A DNA stretch of 54,643 nucleotides from Chloroflexota bacterium. GTDB taxonomy: Bacteria > Chloroflexota > Dehalococcoidia > JACPQK01. How positions within the stretch are numbered: the stretch's first letter is position 1; each line of letters starts with the position of its first letter. Positions 33,109-41,897 of this stretch are shown piece after piece. The stretch lies in contig JACPQM010000045.1 of the NCBI GenBank assembly GCA_016190505.1, forward strand, positions 1 through 54,643, in the 5' to 3' direction. The translations under genes were made by a program, and so were the position numbers. The notes beneath the pieces were generated by a model. It was not told the DNA's origin. It searched no databases and saw only the letters and a list, made by a program, of their open reading frames with translations.

Positions 33109-34785
33109 CTACGTTGTTAGCCCGTAGATCTCCCGGGCGGCTTCTGGCGTGATGTAGCCGGACTCCAGGTCGCCGAGGACGCGGTCGCGATCGCGCTCTT
33201 TGGGGTTGCCGTAGCCGCCGCCGCCGGCCATCTCCACCCGGAGCACGTCGCCGGGCTTCAGGGGGTAGCCACCCACCCGGGCCTGCAGCCGTTTCTCCTG
33301 GGGCGTTCCCGGGTTGACAATCAGGGCGCCCACGCCGCCGGCGCCACCACCCAGGATACCCGAAGCCGTGACAATCTGCCCGTCGCCGCGGCAGGAGAAA
33401 GCCCCCGGCTCCATGCAGACGTACTCCCGCACCGTGCCCAGGCCACCCCGGTACTTGCCCGGGCCGCCGGTGTCGGGCCGAATGGCGTACGTAGTCATGC
33501 GGCAGGGGAACTCGGCCTCGATGATCTCGATGGGCGTGGCCCGGATAGCCCCTACGCTGTTGCGCGGGCCCATGCCCTTGCTGCCGTCGTCGCCGTCCAT
33601 GGCGCCGGTCCCACCCAGGCACATCTCGTACTGCACGAAACTGCGCCCGGTCTTGGTGCTCTTCCAGCCGATGACGGTGGCCCCACCGCCGCCGGTACGG
33701 GCAATGGGCTGCTTGCCTGACAACTGGATCAGCGTATCCGTGATGATGCTCTCCACCATGCCAAAGGTGGCGGCATAGCAGTTCACCGGAGCGGGCACGA
33801 GGGGATTCACCACCGAGCCTTCCCGGAGGATGAAACGCAGGGGCTTGCTCAAACCATAGTTGCAGGGCAGGTAAGGGTCTATGGCGGCGATGGTGGCGAA
33901 ATAGCCGGTGGCCTGCACCAGAGGCGGGCAGATGTTCACCGGGCCCCGGGTCTGGTCGTCGGACTTGGAGAAGTCGAAGGTGAGGGTGTCGCCGCGCTTG
34001 GTGGCATGGCAATGAAGATGGACCTTCCTGTCCAGCACGATGCCATCGTTGTCCAGGTAGCCCTCGGCCTCCGCCTCGCCGTCAGGCCAGGCGGCCAGTT
34101 CCTGACGCACCCGGACCTCGGTGCGCGCGTAGAGCTCCTCGAAGGCCGCCATCACCGTCTCCGTGCCGTATTTCTGGAACAACGTTTTGACCCGGGCCTC
34201 GCCCACCCGGTCGGTCCCCATCTGGCCCCGGATGTCGCCGATAACCAGCTCGGGCGTCCGGGAGTTTACCTCCAGGATGGCCTCGATCTCCTTGTTTATC
34301 TTGCCCCGGGAGGCATACTTCACCGGCGGCAGCAGCAGGCCCTCGTGGAACACCTCGGTGGCGGAACCCGAGCCACTCCCGGGCACCGTGCCACCGATGT
34401 CTGACTTGTGGGCCAGCCCGCTACAGAAGGCCACCAGCTCGCCGTCGTAGAACACGGGGGTGATGACGAACATGTCCACCGAGTGGGGAGAGCCGCCGTA
34501 GTAGGGGTGGTTGACGATGAAGCAGTCACCTTCCTCGAACTCGGAGTAGGTGTAGCGGGAGAGGAGATGGTGCAGTCCGGCAGGGTGGGCGCCCAGGTGG
34601 ATGGTCAGGTTGACGTACTGGCCTACCAGACGGCCCTGCCTGTCCAGGATAGCGCAAGAGGCATCCAGCGACTCGCGGATAATGGTGGAGTAGCCGGTGC
34701 GGAACAGGGAGGACTGCATCTCCCTCACGATGCCCGACAGGGAGGAGACGATGACCTGGAAAGTGACCGGGTCTATGCGCTGCAT
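33109..34785 (-). CDS. hyuB: Hydantoinase B / oxoprolinase-type subunit
   Basis: 558-residue HyuB-family subunit; ATG 34785 lies one base after the hyuA stop. Motifs are FRTGYSTIIRESLDASCAIL, NHPYYGGSPHSVDMF, GLAHKSDIGG, TTYAIRPDTGGPGKYRGGLG and the Gly-rich end GGGGYGNPKERD. With HyuA it forms an ATP-dependent enzyme. Known members hydrolyse hydantoins or 5-oxoproline, or carboxylate acetone and acetophenone. The length suits all of these. In this context (Mo oxidoreductase, UbiD, ThDP decarboxylase) a carboxylase role deserves consideration. Confidence 0.92.
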   Translation of the reverse strand: MQRIDPVTFQVIVSSLSGIVREMQSSLFRTGYSTIIRESLDASCAILDRQGRLVGQYVNLTIHLGAHPAGLHHLLSRYTYSEFEEGDCFIVNHPYYGGSPHSVDMFVITPVFYDGELVAFCSGLAHKSDIGGTVPGSGSGSATEVFHEGLLLPPVKYASRGKINKEIEAILEVNSRTPELVIGDIRGQMGTDRVGEARVKTLFQKYGTETVMAAFEELYARTEVRVRQELAAWPDGEAEAEGYLDNDGIVLDRKVHLHCHATKRGDTLTFDFSKSDDQTRGPVNICPPLVQATGYFATIAAIDPYLPCNYGLSKPLRFILREGSVVNPLVPAPVNCYAATFGMVESIITDTLIQLSGKQPIARTGGGGATVIGWKSTKTGRSFVQYEMCLGGTGAMDGDDGSKGMGPRNSVGAIRATPIEIIEAEFPCRMTTYAIRPDTGGPGKYRGGLGTVREYVCMEPGAFSCRGDGQIVTASGILGGGAGGVGALIVNPGTPQEKRLQARVGGYPLKPGDVLRVEMAGGGGYGNPKERDRDRVLGDLESGYITPEAAREIYGLTT

Positions 34786-34786
34786 C

Positions 34787-36859
34787 CTAGCCCTCCCCGG
34801 TGGAGATGATGATGTTGGTGTAGGTGTCCAGCTGGGCGGTCTGGCCCGGATAGACCACAGTGGTGGAGTCCATCTGCTCCACGATGGCCGGCCCAGGGAC
34901 TACATTGCCCGGGGCCAGTTTGTCCCGCTGGTAGACGGGGCACTCAACCATCCCCGCGGCGCCGCCAAAGTAGGCGGTCCGGTGCCCCTTGACCGCGGAA
35001 GAGGCATCGGCCTTGCCTTTGGGTTGGCCGGCGAAGGCAGGCTTCTGCGTGGGCACGCGGGCCACCAGGCGGAAGCTGACCAGCTCCACGGGCTCGGTCT
35101 CAGCCTTATGGCCAAAGAGCCGTCCGTGCTGCTCGTCGAAGCGGGACCGGGTGGCCTGGATATCCTCCCTGGCCAGGGGAGGCGTCCTGGTCAGGGGCAC
35201 GGTCAGCTCGTAGCCCTGTCCCGAGTAGCGCATGTCCACACTGTACTCCAGAACGACCTCGTCAGCCGAGAAGCCTTCGGCCTTCATGTCCGCCAGCGCC
35301 CGCTCCCGCATCTCGGCAAAGCGCTGGTTGATCTCGTTTTCGTCCAGCGTGCTGAGCACGCCCAGGCGCGAACGCACATAGTCATGCCGCACGTCGGAGA
35401 GTAGCAGGCCCAGCGCAGAGGTCAATCCCGGACTGGGGGGCACCAGCACCTTGGGAATGCCCAGGTCGGCGGCCAGGCGGGCGGCGTGGACCGGCCCAGC
35501 TCCGCCGAAGGCCACCAGCACGAAGTCCCTGGGGTCAAAGCCCCGCTCGGTGGAGATGGCCTTCATGCCCTGCTCCATGTTCACGTTGACGATGCGGATT
35601 ATGCCGTCGGCAGCGCGGAGCAGATCGAGATTGAGCGGCTGGGCGATCTTCTCGCGGATGGCCTGCTCTGCCTGCTCCTTGTACAAGGGGATCTCGCCGG
35701 CCAGGAAATATTCGGGGTTGAGGAAACCCAGCACCAGGTTGGCATCGGTGACTGTGGGCTCGGTACCACCTTTACCGTAGCATGCCGGACCCGGATCGGC
35801 GCCGGCGCTGTGCGGGCCAACCCTGAAGATGCCCGCCTTGTCCACCCAGGACACGGTCCCACCCCCGGCGCTGATGGTGTTAACGTCCAGCATGGGGATG
35901 GCCACATCCCAGGGACCGACCTTGCCCTTGGTTACCTCCAGAGCCCGCCCCTGCTCCACCAGGGCCATGTCGCAGCTCGTGCCCCCCATGTCGAAGGTGA
36001 TGGAGTTGGGGAACCCGGCCTGCATGGCCAGCGTCGCTCCAGCCACCACGCCGGCCGCTGGGCCAGACAGCACCGTGGGCACAGCCCGCTCGGACGTGGC
36101 CTGGAAGGTGGCCATGCCCCCATTGCACTGCATGATGAACACCTGGTGGGTCTCCACGCCCGCCTCGCGCAAGGAGGAACCGAGGTGCTGGAGGTAGGTG
36201 GCCATCAAAGGGGTCAGCCGGGCGTTGACTACCGTGGTGGACATGCGAGGCTGCTCGCGAATGCGAGGAATGATCTCGCAGGAAAGGGAGACCGAGCAAT
36301 CGGGGTCTTCCTTACGGATGATCTCCCGCAGGGCCTGCTCGTGCTTGGGGTTCATGAAGGAGAAGAGCAGGCAGACGGCTATGGACTTCACGCCCTTGGC
36401 CAGCAGTTCGGCCACCGCGCGACGGGCCTGCTCCATATCCAGGTCGGTGAGGATGTTCCCCTGGAAGTCAACCCTTTCCTTTATCTCCCGCACCAGGCGG
36501 GGTGGCACAGCAGGATGGGGACTGGGGTCATAGATCTTGTAGACGTCGGGGCCGAACCGCTCTTCCTCCACCACGTCGTTGATGGCCCGAAAGCCATCGG
36601 TGAGCAACAGCCCGCACGGGGCGCCCTTGCCCTCAAGCAAGGCGTTGGTGCCCACCGTGGTGCCATGGCAGAAGAACTCCACGTCCTGGGCCTGGATACC
36701 CCGTTGCTGCAGGCGGCGAAAGCCCTCCATGACAGCGATAGAGGGGTCCCTGGGGGTACTGGGTGTCTTGAGTACGTCAAGCTTGTGGTCGCGGGCATCC
36801 AGGATAACGAAATCACTGAACGTCCCGCCGGTGTCCACGCCAATACGCCATCGTTTCAT
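34787..36859 (-). CDS. hyuA: Hydantoinase A / oxoprolinase-type ATP-binding subunit
   Basis: 690-residue HyuA-family subunit, ATG 36859. The actin-like ATPase fold shows GVDTGGTFSDFVILD at the N-terminus, HGTTVGTNALLEGKGA, SITFDMGGTSCDMALVEQG in the middle and VAFGGAGPVHAARLA further on. A typical C-terminal domain follows (VDMRYSGQGYELTVPL). It phosphorylates or activates the amide or carbonyl substrate for HyuB. It is transcribed first in a two-gene operon with hyuB and is divergent from the solute-binding lipoprotein gene, sharing a 397-bp control region. Confidence 0.93.
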   Translation of the reverse strand: MKRWRIGVDTGGTFSDFVILDARDHKLDVLKTPSTPRDPSIAVMEGFRRLQQRGIQAQDVEFFCHGTTVGTNALLEGKGAPCGLLLTDGFRAINDVVEEERFGPDVYKIYDPSPHPAVPPRLVREIKERVDFQGNILTDLDMEQARRAVAELLAKGVKSIAVCLLFSFMNPKHEQALREIIRKEDPDCSVSLSCEIIPRIREQPRMSTTVVNARLTPLMATYLQHLGSSLREAGVETHQVFIMQCNGGMATFQATSERAVPTVLSGPAAGVVAGATLAMQAGFPNSITFDMGGTSCDMALVEQGRALEVTKGKVGPWDVAIPMLDVNTISAGGGTVSWVDKAGIFRVGPHSAGADPGPACYGKGGTEPTVTDANLVLGFLNPEYFLAGEIPLYKEQAEQAIREKIAQPLNLDLLRAADGIIRIVNVNMEQGMKAISTERGFDPRDFVLVAFGGAGPVHAARLAADLGIPKVLVPPSPGLTSALGLLLSDVRHDYVRSRLGVLSTLDENEINQRFAEMRERALADMKAEGFSADEVVLEYSVDMRYSGQGYELTVPLTRTPPLAREDIQATRSRFDEQHGRLFGHKAETEPVELVSFRLVARVPTQKPAFAGQPKGKADASSAVKGHRTAYFGGAAGMVECPVYQRDKLAPGNVVPGPAIVEQMDSTTVVYPGQTAQLDTYTNIIISTGEG

Positions 36860-37256
36860 TCGGTGTTTTTCCTCTTATCGCCCTGATCTACGCTGTGGCT
36901 ACGCCAGCAGCGTGACGCCCACAGGGTATGCTTTCTCCATGCGCCAGTCAAGACCTTGGGCTGTCCAGCGAAGGACGGCCCTCCGGGCTCTACCGGCGGT
37001 CCGTTTTCCCCGCTGCCGGAAACAGCCGAAAATGTCGGTTTCCCCGGTGACAGGGCCCCACGAGGCGACACGCACACCCCGCAGGGCGCGTTGTGGGCGA
37101 GTTCGTGGCCCGCTTTCTCATGGTCCATGTCGTGGGGCAACGGCCGTTTTTCAGACCAGCGGCTGCTTGACTTTGCCGCCGTGTGGTGGTAAAAGTGTAG
37201 CATTCCCTTGCCGGAGAGGCCCGCTGGTCCAGGCTCATTTGTTGGGAGGTGCTACT
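36860..37256. other. Divergent control region
   Basis: 397 bp between hyuA (leftward) and the binding-protein gene (rightward). Apart from a good plus-strand promoter at 37167-37195 and a gagg site before hyuA, I see no gene. Short open frames on both strands have no coding character. Confidence 0.6.
37167..37195 (+). promoter_or_regulatory. Promoter for the binding-protein/Mo/ThDP/UbiD run
   Basis: TTGACT (37167-37172), a 17 bp spacer and TAAAAG (37190-37195), about 60 bp before ATG 37257. It probably drives the whole plus-strand run to ubiD, whose gaps are only 40, 65 and 21 bp. Confidence 0.5.
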
Positions 37257-39038
37257 ATGGGACGCAGCCCTATCTTGTCAGCCCTAGCGAGTGTCCTGCT
37301 GGTGATAGCCGCTTGTGGCCCGGCGGCCACGGCTACGCCGGTCCCGGCTACGCCTACGACGGTGCCAGCAACTTCGACGCCTGTGCCGGCCACGGCGACG
37401 CCTTTGCCCGCCGGGGTAACCCCTCAGTCCACGCTTGCTCCAACTCCCCAACCTACAGCAGCCCCTACCAGGCCACCGGAGTCTAAGCCCAAGTACGGGG
37501 GCACGCTACGCATAGTGCGGCGGGCTGAGGACCCCGCCTGGGACTTCATGAGGTACACCGGGGGTGGTGGTAACCTGCGCCCCATGGCCCATATGGTCTT
37601 CTCCATGCTGGCCAGCAGGGTAGGTGCTCCGCCCAAGACCTGTGAGCGCGGCCCCAACCCGGAGCTAGCCGAGAGCTGGAGGTGGCTGGACACTAATACC
37701 CTGGAGGTGAAGATAAGGCAAGGCGTTAGGTTCCACGATAAGGCCCCAGTCAATGGCCGGGAGGTCACCGCCGAGGACGTGGCCTACAGCTACCGCCGGG
37801 GCTTCTTCACATACCCGGTACGGGGTGTCAAGGTGGTCGCCGACCAGGTCAAGGATGTGGTAGCCACAGACCGCTACACCGTCCAAATCCAGACCAAGAC
37901 CCCGGTAGGGCTTCTCCCCGAGACCCTTTCGTGGAACTACAGCTTGCTCACGCTGGCCCGGGAGTCGGGAGGACCCAACGAAAGCTGGGAGGACCCCGCT
38001 ACCTCCTGGATTGGCAGCGGGCCCTTCATGTTTAAGCAGCATCTTCCCGGGCTCAAGACCGTGCTGGTGCGCCATCCCCAGTACTGGGAGAAGGGATACC
38101 CCTATGTGGATACGGTGGAGCACCTGGTGATGCCTGACAGGTCCACTAATCAGGCTGCCCTCCGGGCAGGGCGAGTAGACGTGTGGGACTGGGATGTAAC
38201 CTTGCTCGACGTGGACACCCTACAGAAGAGCAGCCCACAGCTAAAGATACAGGAATGCCCTGAGCCTGTAGGCCGTGCGCCCGGATGGGTGTATTTCAAG
38301 TGGGATGAGCCTCTGTGGCAGGACATCCGGGTGCGCCGGGCGGCGATGCTGGCGGTGGACCGCCAGCCCATCATTGACACCGCTCTTCTGGGCCGGGGTG
38401 CCAGCATGTCTCCCTATCCCCCAGTATTGGCGGTGCTTACCAAGAAGGAAGACCTCTCCCCGCAGGCCCAGAAGTACCTGACTCACGACCCGGCTGAAGC
38501 TCGCCGGCTGCTACAGCAGGCAGGTTATATGGGGACCAGGGTCCCCGAGATCAGGCTGGTAGCCACTACCCGCTATGGCCTGGTCAGCCCCTATGCCCAG
38601 GGGGTAGAGGTGCTCCAGCGACAATGGACAGATGTCGGCTTTAAGGTGACGGTGGACTGGCAGGAGTCCGCCCGCTACATGGCGGGCTTTATCACCGGCG
38701 TATGGCCCCCAGGCTTCAATACTGGGATAGGCCTGTGGAGCGCCTTTGACTCTTTCAGTCTGACCAAGTTCCACTGCCAGGCCTCCAAGGCGGACAACAA
38801 GGCCGGGGTGTGCGACCTCGAGTACGACGCCCTGGTGGACCAGTGGCTGGCAACCACCGATCCGCAAAAGAACTGGGAGCTGGCGGTAGCTATACAGTCC
38901 ATGATTGTGGAACGGGCCTACGGCGTGCCCGGGGCGGTGGGCTTCGAGTTCGCCGTATCGCAGCCCTGGGTGAAGGATTTCGTCTACATTCAGTACCAGT
39001 ACCCCAGGCCGTTCACCTACGTCTGGCTGGACCGGTAG
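37257..39038 (+). CDS. Family 5 solute-binding lipoprotein
   Basis: 593 residues; ATG 37257 with a gggaggtg site. The frame is open far upstream, but only from here does it look like protein. A lipoprotein signal ends at Cys20 (LLVIAACG). A linker rich in Thr, Pro and Ala (24-75) follows, then the peptide/nickel-type binding fold: PKYGGTLRIVRRAEDP, LAESWRWLDTNTLEVKIRQG VRFHDK, GSGPFMFKQHLPG and WQDIRVRRAAMLAVDRQPII. No permease or ATPase gene is nearby, so it either shares a transporter encoded elsewhere or acts as a binding or sensor protein. As first gene of the run it may deliver the pathway's substrate. Confidence 0.9.
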   Translation: MGRSPILSALASVLLVIAACGPAATATPVPATPTTVPATSTPVPATATPLPAGVTPQSTLAPTPQPTAAPTRPPESKPKYGGTLRIVRRAEDPAWDFMRYTGGGGNLRPMAHMVFSMLASRVGAPPKTCERGPNPELAESWRWLDTNTLEVKIRQGVRFHDKAPVNGREVTAEDVAYSYRRGFFTYPVRGVKVVADQVKDVVATDRYTVQIQTKTPVGLLPETLSWNYSLLTLARESGGPNESWEDPATSWIGSGPFMFKQHLPGLKTVLVRHPQYWEKGYPYVDTVEHLVMPDRSTNQAALRAGRVDVWDWDVTLLDVDTLQKSSPQLKIQECPEPVGRAPGWVYFKWDEPLWQDIRVRRAAMLAVDRQPIIDTALLGRGASMSPYPPVLAVLTKKEDLSPQAQKYLTHDPAEARRLLQQAGYMGTRVPEIRLVATTRYGLVSPYAQGVEVLQRQWTDVGFKVTVDWQESARYMAGFITGVWPPGFNTGIGLWSAFDSFSLTKFHCQASKADNKAGVCDLEYDALVDQWLATTDPQKNWELAVAIQSMIVERAYGVPGAVGFEFAVSQPWVKDFVYIQYQYPRPFTYVWLDR

Positions 39039-39078
39039 CGGCTCTGATCACGACAAGACGTAATGGGAGGTCTGCCAG

Positions 39079-41832
39079 TTGACGCTGCAATCAGTGACAG
39101 AAAGTGGGAGGTCAAAGGCAAGTGGCAACGGTCTCGCCTGGGACCGGGTGGTGAAGGTCAGTTGCCATAACAACTGCTCCTACCAGCGGGCATGCATCCT
39201 CAACGCCTACGTGAAGGATGGTGTGGTGGTACGCATTGAGCAAGCCGCCAACCATCCTTCGCAGAGCGACCCGGATATCCCGGACTGGAACCCGCGGGGC
39301 TGCCAGAAGGGGGTGGTGCTGCCCAACCGGATGTATGACCCGGCGCGCATCAAGCACCCCTTGAAGCGCGTGGGGCCGCGCGGCTCGGGGAGGTGGCAGG
39401 AGGTAAGCTGGGACCAAGCGCTCACCGAGATCGCCGATACCATGCTGGACGTGCTGACCACCGACGGGCCGGATACCGTGTTCGTCTTCGGCGGCAGCGC
39501 CGGCTCCCTGGTGTCTGACAGCATGAGCTTCGAGGGACTGATGGCCAGCCTCGGCGTGCCTGCCAGTGGCGTGACCGGGGAAATAGGGGACGACCACAAC
39601 GGGGCAGCCCAGGTCTTCGGACAGCCCTTCTTCGGCTCCTCGGCGGACAACGTATATTTCGCCGACATCATCCTCATCTGGGGGGGCAACCCTTCTTACA
39701 CCGGCATCACCAACTACCACTTCATCACCGAGGCCCGCTACCACGGGACGAAGGTCATCACCATTTGCCCCGACTACAGCCCGTCGGCGCTGCCCGCCGA
39801 CCAGTGGGTGGGGGTGAACATCGGCACGGACGCGGCACTGGCCCTGTCCATCGCCCAGGTCATGATTCAAGAGGGCTTGCACAAGGCCGACTTCCTGCGG
39901 GAGCAGACCGACATGCCCCTGCTAGTGCGCACCGGCACCCGCCGCTACCTGCGCGAGAAGGACCTGAAACGTGGCGGACGGGAGGACATCTTCTACTTCT
40001 GGGACAGCAAGGCCAACAACCTGGCCGAGGCGCCCCGCCGGGGCCTGGCGCTGGAGGGCAAGGTGCCTGCCCTGGAGGGCGAGTTCGAGGTGGCCACACT
40101 GGAAGGTCGGGTCAAGGTCAGGCCGGTGTTCGAGGTGCTGAAGGAGAAACTAAACAAGGAATACACGCCTGAACGAGCTTCCAAGGTGACTGGGGTATCA
40201 CCAAATACCATTCGCCAGTTGGCCCGGGACTTCGGCAAGGCACGGGGCATGTGCAACATCAGCACCTTCAACTGGGGCAAATTCTACCACGGCGACCTCA
40301 TCGAGCGGTCCATCATCCTTGACTTCGTGCTGGCGGGCCACATCGGGCGCAAAGGGGCCACCTACAACGCCTTCACCCAGTTGAGCAACGATGCCACCAT
40401 CGGCGGCGTCAGTGTGCGCACCAACATCATGCTCGGAGCCGCAGCCGCCAGCGATCCACGCTACGCTCAATGGATGGAGGACGGTTGGACCCCCGAAATG
40501 ATCATCATGCAGTATGCTCGGGAGGCATACCAGAACGGGCACGTCTTCGGCACGTCATTCTTCCACTATGTGCACAGCGGGCTGCTTGACATAAGCCAGA
40601 AACACAATAGCTGGGACAAGACCCTCAAACGCCCCGTGGCCGAGTACGTCAAGGAGGCCTTCGACAGAGGCTGGCAGCTCGCTGTCCCCCGGCGAGGGAA
40701 GGACCCACGCATCATATTCAACATGGGCGGCGGCGCCCTCCGCCGACCCCGGGCATCCAACGTTATCATCGAGAACCTGCTGCCCAAGCTCAAGCTCATG
40801 GTGGCCCTGGACTGGCGTATGGCCTCCACAAACCTATACTCCGACTACGTGCTACCCTGCGCCGGATGGTTCGAGAAGTGGAACTACGTGGGCTGCGCCA
40901 AGATCGAGCTGCCCTACGGATGGATTATCCAGAAGGCGGTGGAGCCACTGGGAGAGTCCAAGAGTGAGTGGGAGCTCGGGCTCATGCTGGCCAAGAAGCT
41001 CCAGGACCGGGCACTGGCTCGAGGCATCACCAGCTACGCTGATAAGGACGGCGCCGTCCACCGTTTGGACACCCTGTACAACAAGGTGACCATTGACGGA
41101 ATGTACCTCGAAGAGGACGATGAGGCCGTAGCCCGGGACTTCTATTTCAACACCGCCAACGTGGAGCATATAGATTGGGAGGAGTTCAAGGAGCGGGGAT
41201 ATGTGGCCGCCACCGGCACGGGCCAGACCTCGCGCAGCATCGGCAACGCCTGCGACATCGTTCCCGGAGAGACTGTGGTGCCCTTGACCTACCACACCGA
41301 GAAAAAGCAGCCCTATCCCACGTTGACGCGGCGTATCCAGTTCTACGTTGACCACGACTGGTACCTGGAGCTGGGCCAGGAGCTGCCGGCCCAGTTGGAG
41401 GACCCCAAGGCTGGCGGAGACTACCCGATACGGGTCACCGGCGGACATGCCCGCTGGAGCATCCACTCCATACAGGCTGACGAGGCCATCATGCTACGGT
41501 TGCAGCGGGGCGAGCCGGCCATGTTCATGAGTGCTCAGGACGCCCGCGCCCGGGGTATCCAGGACGGCGACTGGGTGGAGGCCCGTAACGACATGGCTTC
41601 TACCAGGATAATAGCAGCGGTGTCGCCTGCGGTCAGGCCCGGCCAGGCCATGATCTACCATTCCTGGGAGAACTTCCAGTTCCTGGGCAAGCGCCATTTC
41701 AAGAACATCATGCCTTCGCCACTGAATCCCATCGAGCTGGTTGGGGGCTACTTCCACATAAGCCCGTGGCCAGTGTGCTTCTATCCAGGCTTCAGCGACC
41801 GGGAGACCCGGATCGAGGTACGGAAGGCGTAG
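39079..41832 (+). CDS. Mo-bis-MGD oxidoreductase (class II-like), all-Cys FS0
   Basis: 917 residues starting TTG 39079, with gggagg about 9 nt upstream. Same architecture as the protein at 27732-30515 and clearly its paralogue (shared VKDGVVVR, PSQ.D.D.PDWNPR.CQKG and LKRVGPRGSG blocks). Here the putative FS0 ligands are Cys29, Cys33, Cys39 and Cys75 (C-x3-C-x5-C-x35-C), so Cys replaces the first His. Asp171 in EIGDDHNG corresponds to the Mo-binding Asp. It ends with the MGD domain (YPIRVTGGHARWSIHSIQAD). No Tat signal and no beta subunit. It is part of the plus-strand run with the ThDP decarboxylase and UbiD. Confidence 0.9.
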   Translation: MTLQSVTESGRSKASGNGLAWDRVVKVSCHNNCSYQRACILNAYVKDGVVVRIEQAANHPSQSDPDIPDWNPRGCQKGVVLPNRMYDPARIKHPLKRVGPRGSGRWQEVSWDQALTEIADTMLDVLTTDGPDTVFVFGGSAGSLVSDSMSFEGLMASLGVPASGVTGEIGDDHNGAAQVFGQPFFGSSADNVYFADIILIWGGNPSYTGITNYHFITEARYHGTKVITICPDYSPSALPADQWVGVNIGTDAALALSIAQVMIQEGLHKADFLREQTDMPLLVRTGTRRYLREKDLKRGGREDIFYFWDSKANNLAEAPRRGLALEGKVPALEGEFEVATLEGRVKVRPVFEVLKEKLNKEYTPERASKVTGVSPNTIRQLARDFGKARGMCNISTFNWGKFYHGDLIERSIILDFVLAGHIGRKGATYNAFTQLSNDATIGGVSVRTNIMLGAAAASDPRYAQWMEDGWTPEMIIMQYAREAYQNGHVFGTSFFHYVHSGLLDISQKHNSWDKTLKRPVAEYVKEAFDRGWQLAVPRRGKDPRIIFNMGGGALRRPRASNVIIENLLPKLKLMVALDWRMASTNLYSDYVLPCAGWFEKWNYVGCAKIELPYGWIIQKAVEPLGESKSEWELGLMLAKKLQDRALARGITSYADKDGAVHRLDTLYNKVTIDGMYLEEDDEAVARDFYFNTANVEHIDWEEFKERGYVAATGTGQTSRSIGNACDIVPGETVVPLTYHTEKKQPYPTLTRRIQFYVDHDWYLELGQELPAQLEDPKAGGDYPIRVTGGHARWSIHSIQADEAIMLRLQRGEPAMFMSAQDARARGIQDGDWVEARNDMASTRIIAAVSPAVRPGQAMIYHSWENFQFLGKRHFKNIMPSPLNPIELVGGYFHISPWPVCFYPGFSDRETRIEVRKA

Positions 41833-41833
41833 C

Positions 41834-41873
41834 GCGGTAGGGGCGCTCCGATGTATCGGAGCGCCCCTACCGC
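41834..41873. terminator. Perfect 18-bp hairpin with TGTA loop
   Basis: Arms gcggtaggggcgctccga and tcggagcgcccctaccgc, loop TGTA. It starts 2 bp after the Mo gene stop and ends 24 bp before the next ATG. There is no T-tract. It may reduce read-through or protect the upstream mRNA. It shares its ccgaTGTAtcgg core with the hairpin at 45765-45800. Confidence 0.65.
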
Positions 41874-41897
41874 TGGACCCTGGGAGGAGGGTGAGCC

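Noticed and set aside
36860-37203. A 115-codon minus-strand frame upstream of hyuA
   Set aside because: Biased composition, no start site, no family resemblance; better explained as control DNA.
36579-37256. In-frame extension of the solute-binding protein over the hyuA start
   Set aside because: It lacks a signal peptide and coding pattern; the lipoprotein signal and ribosome site fix the start at 37257.
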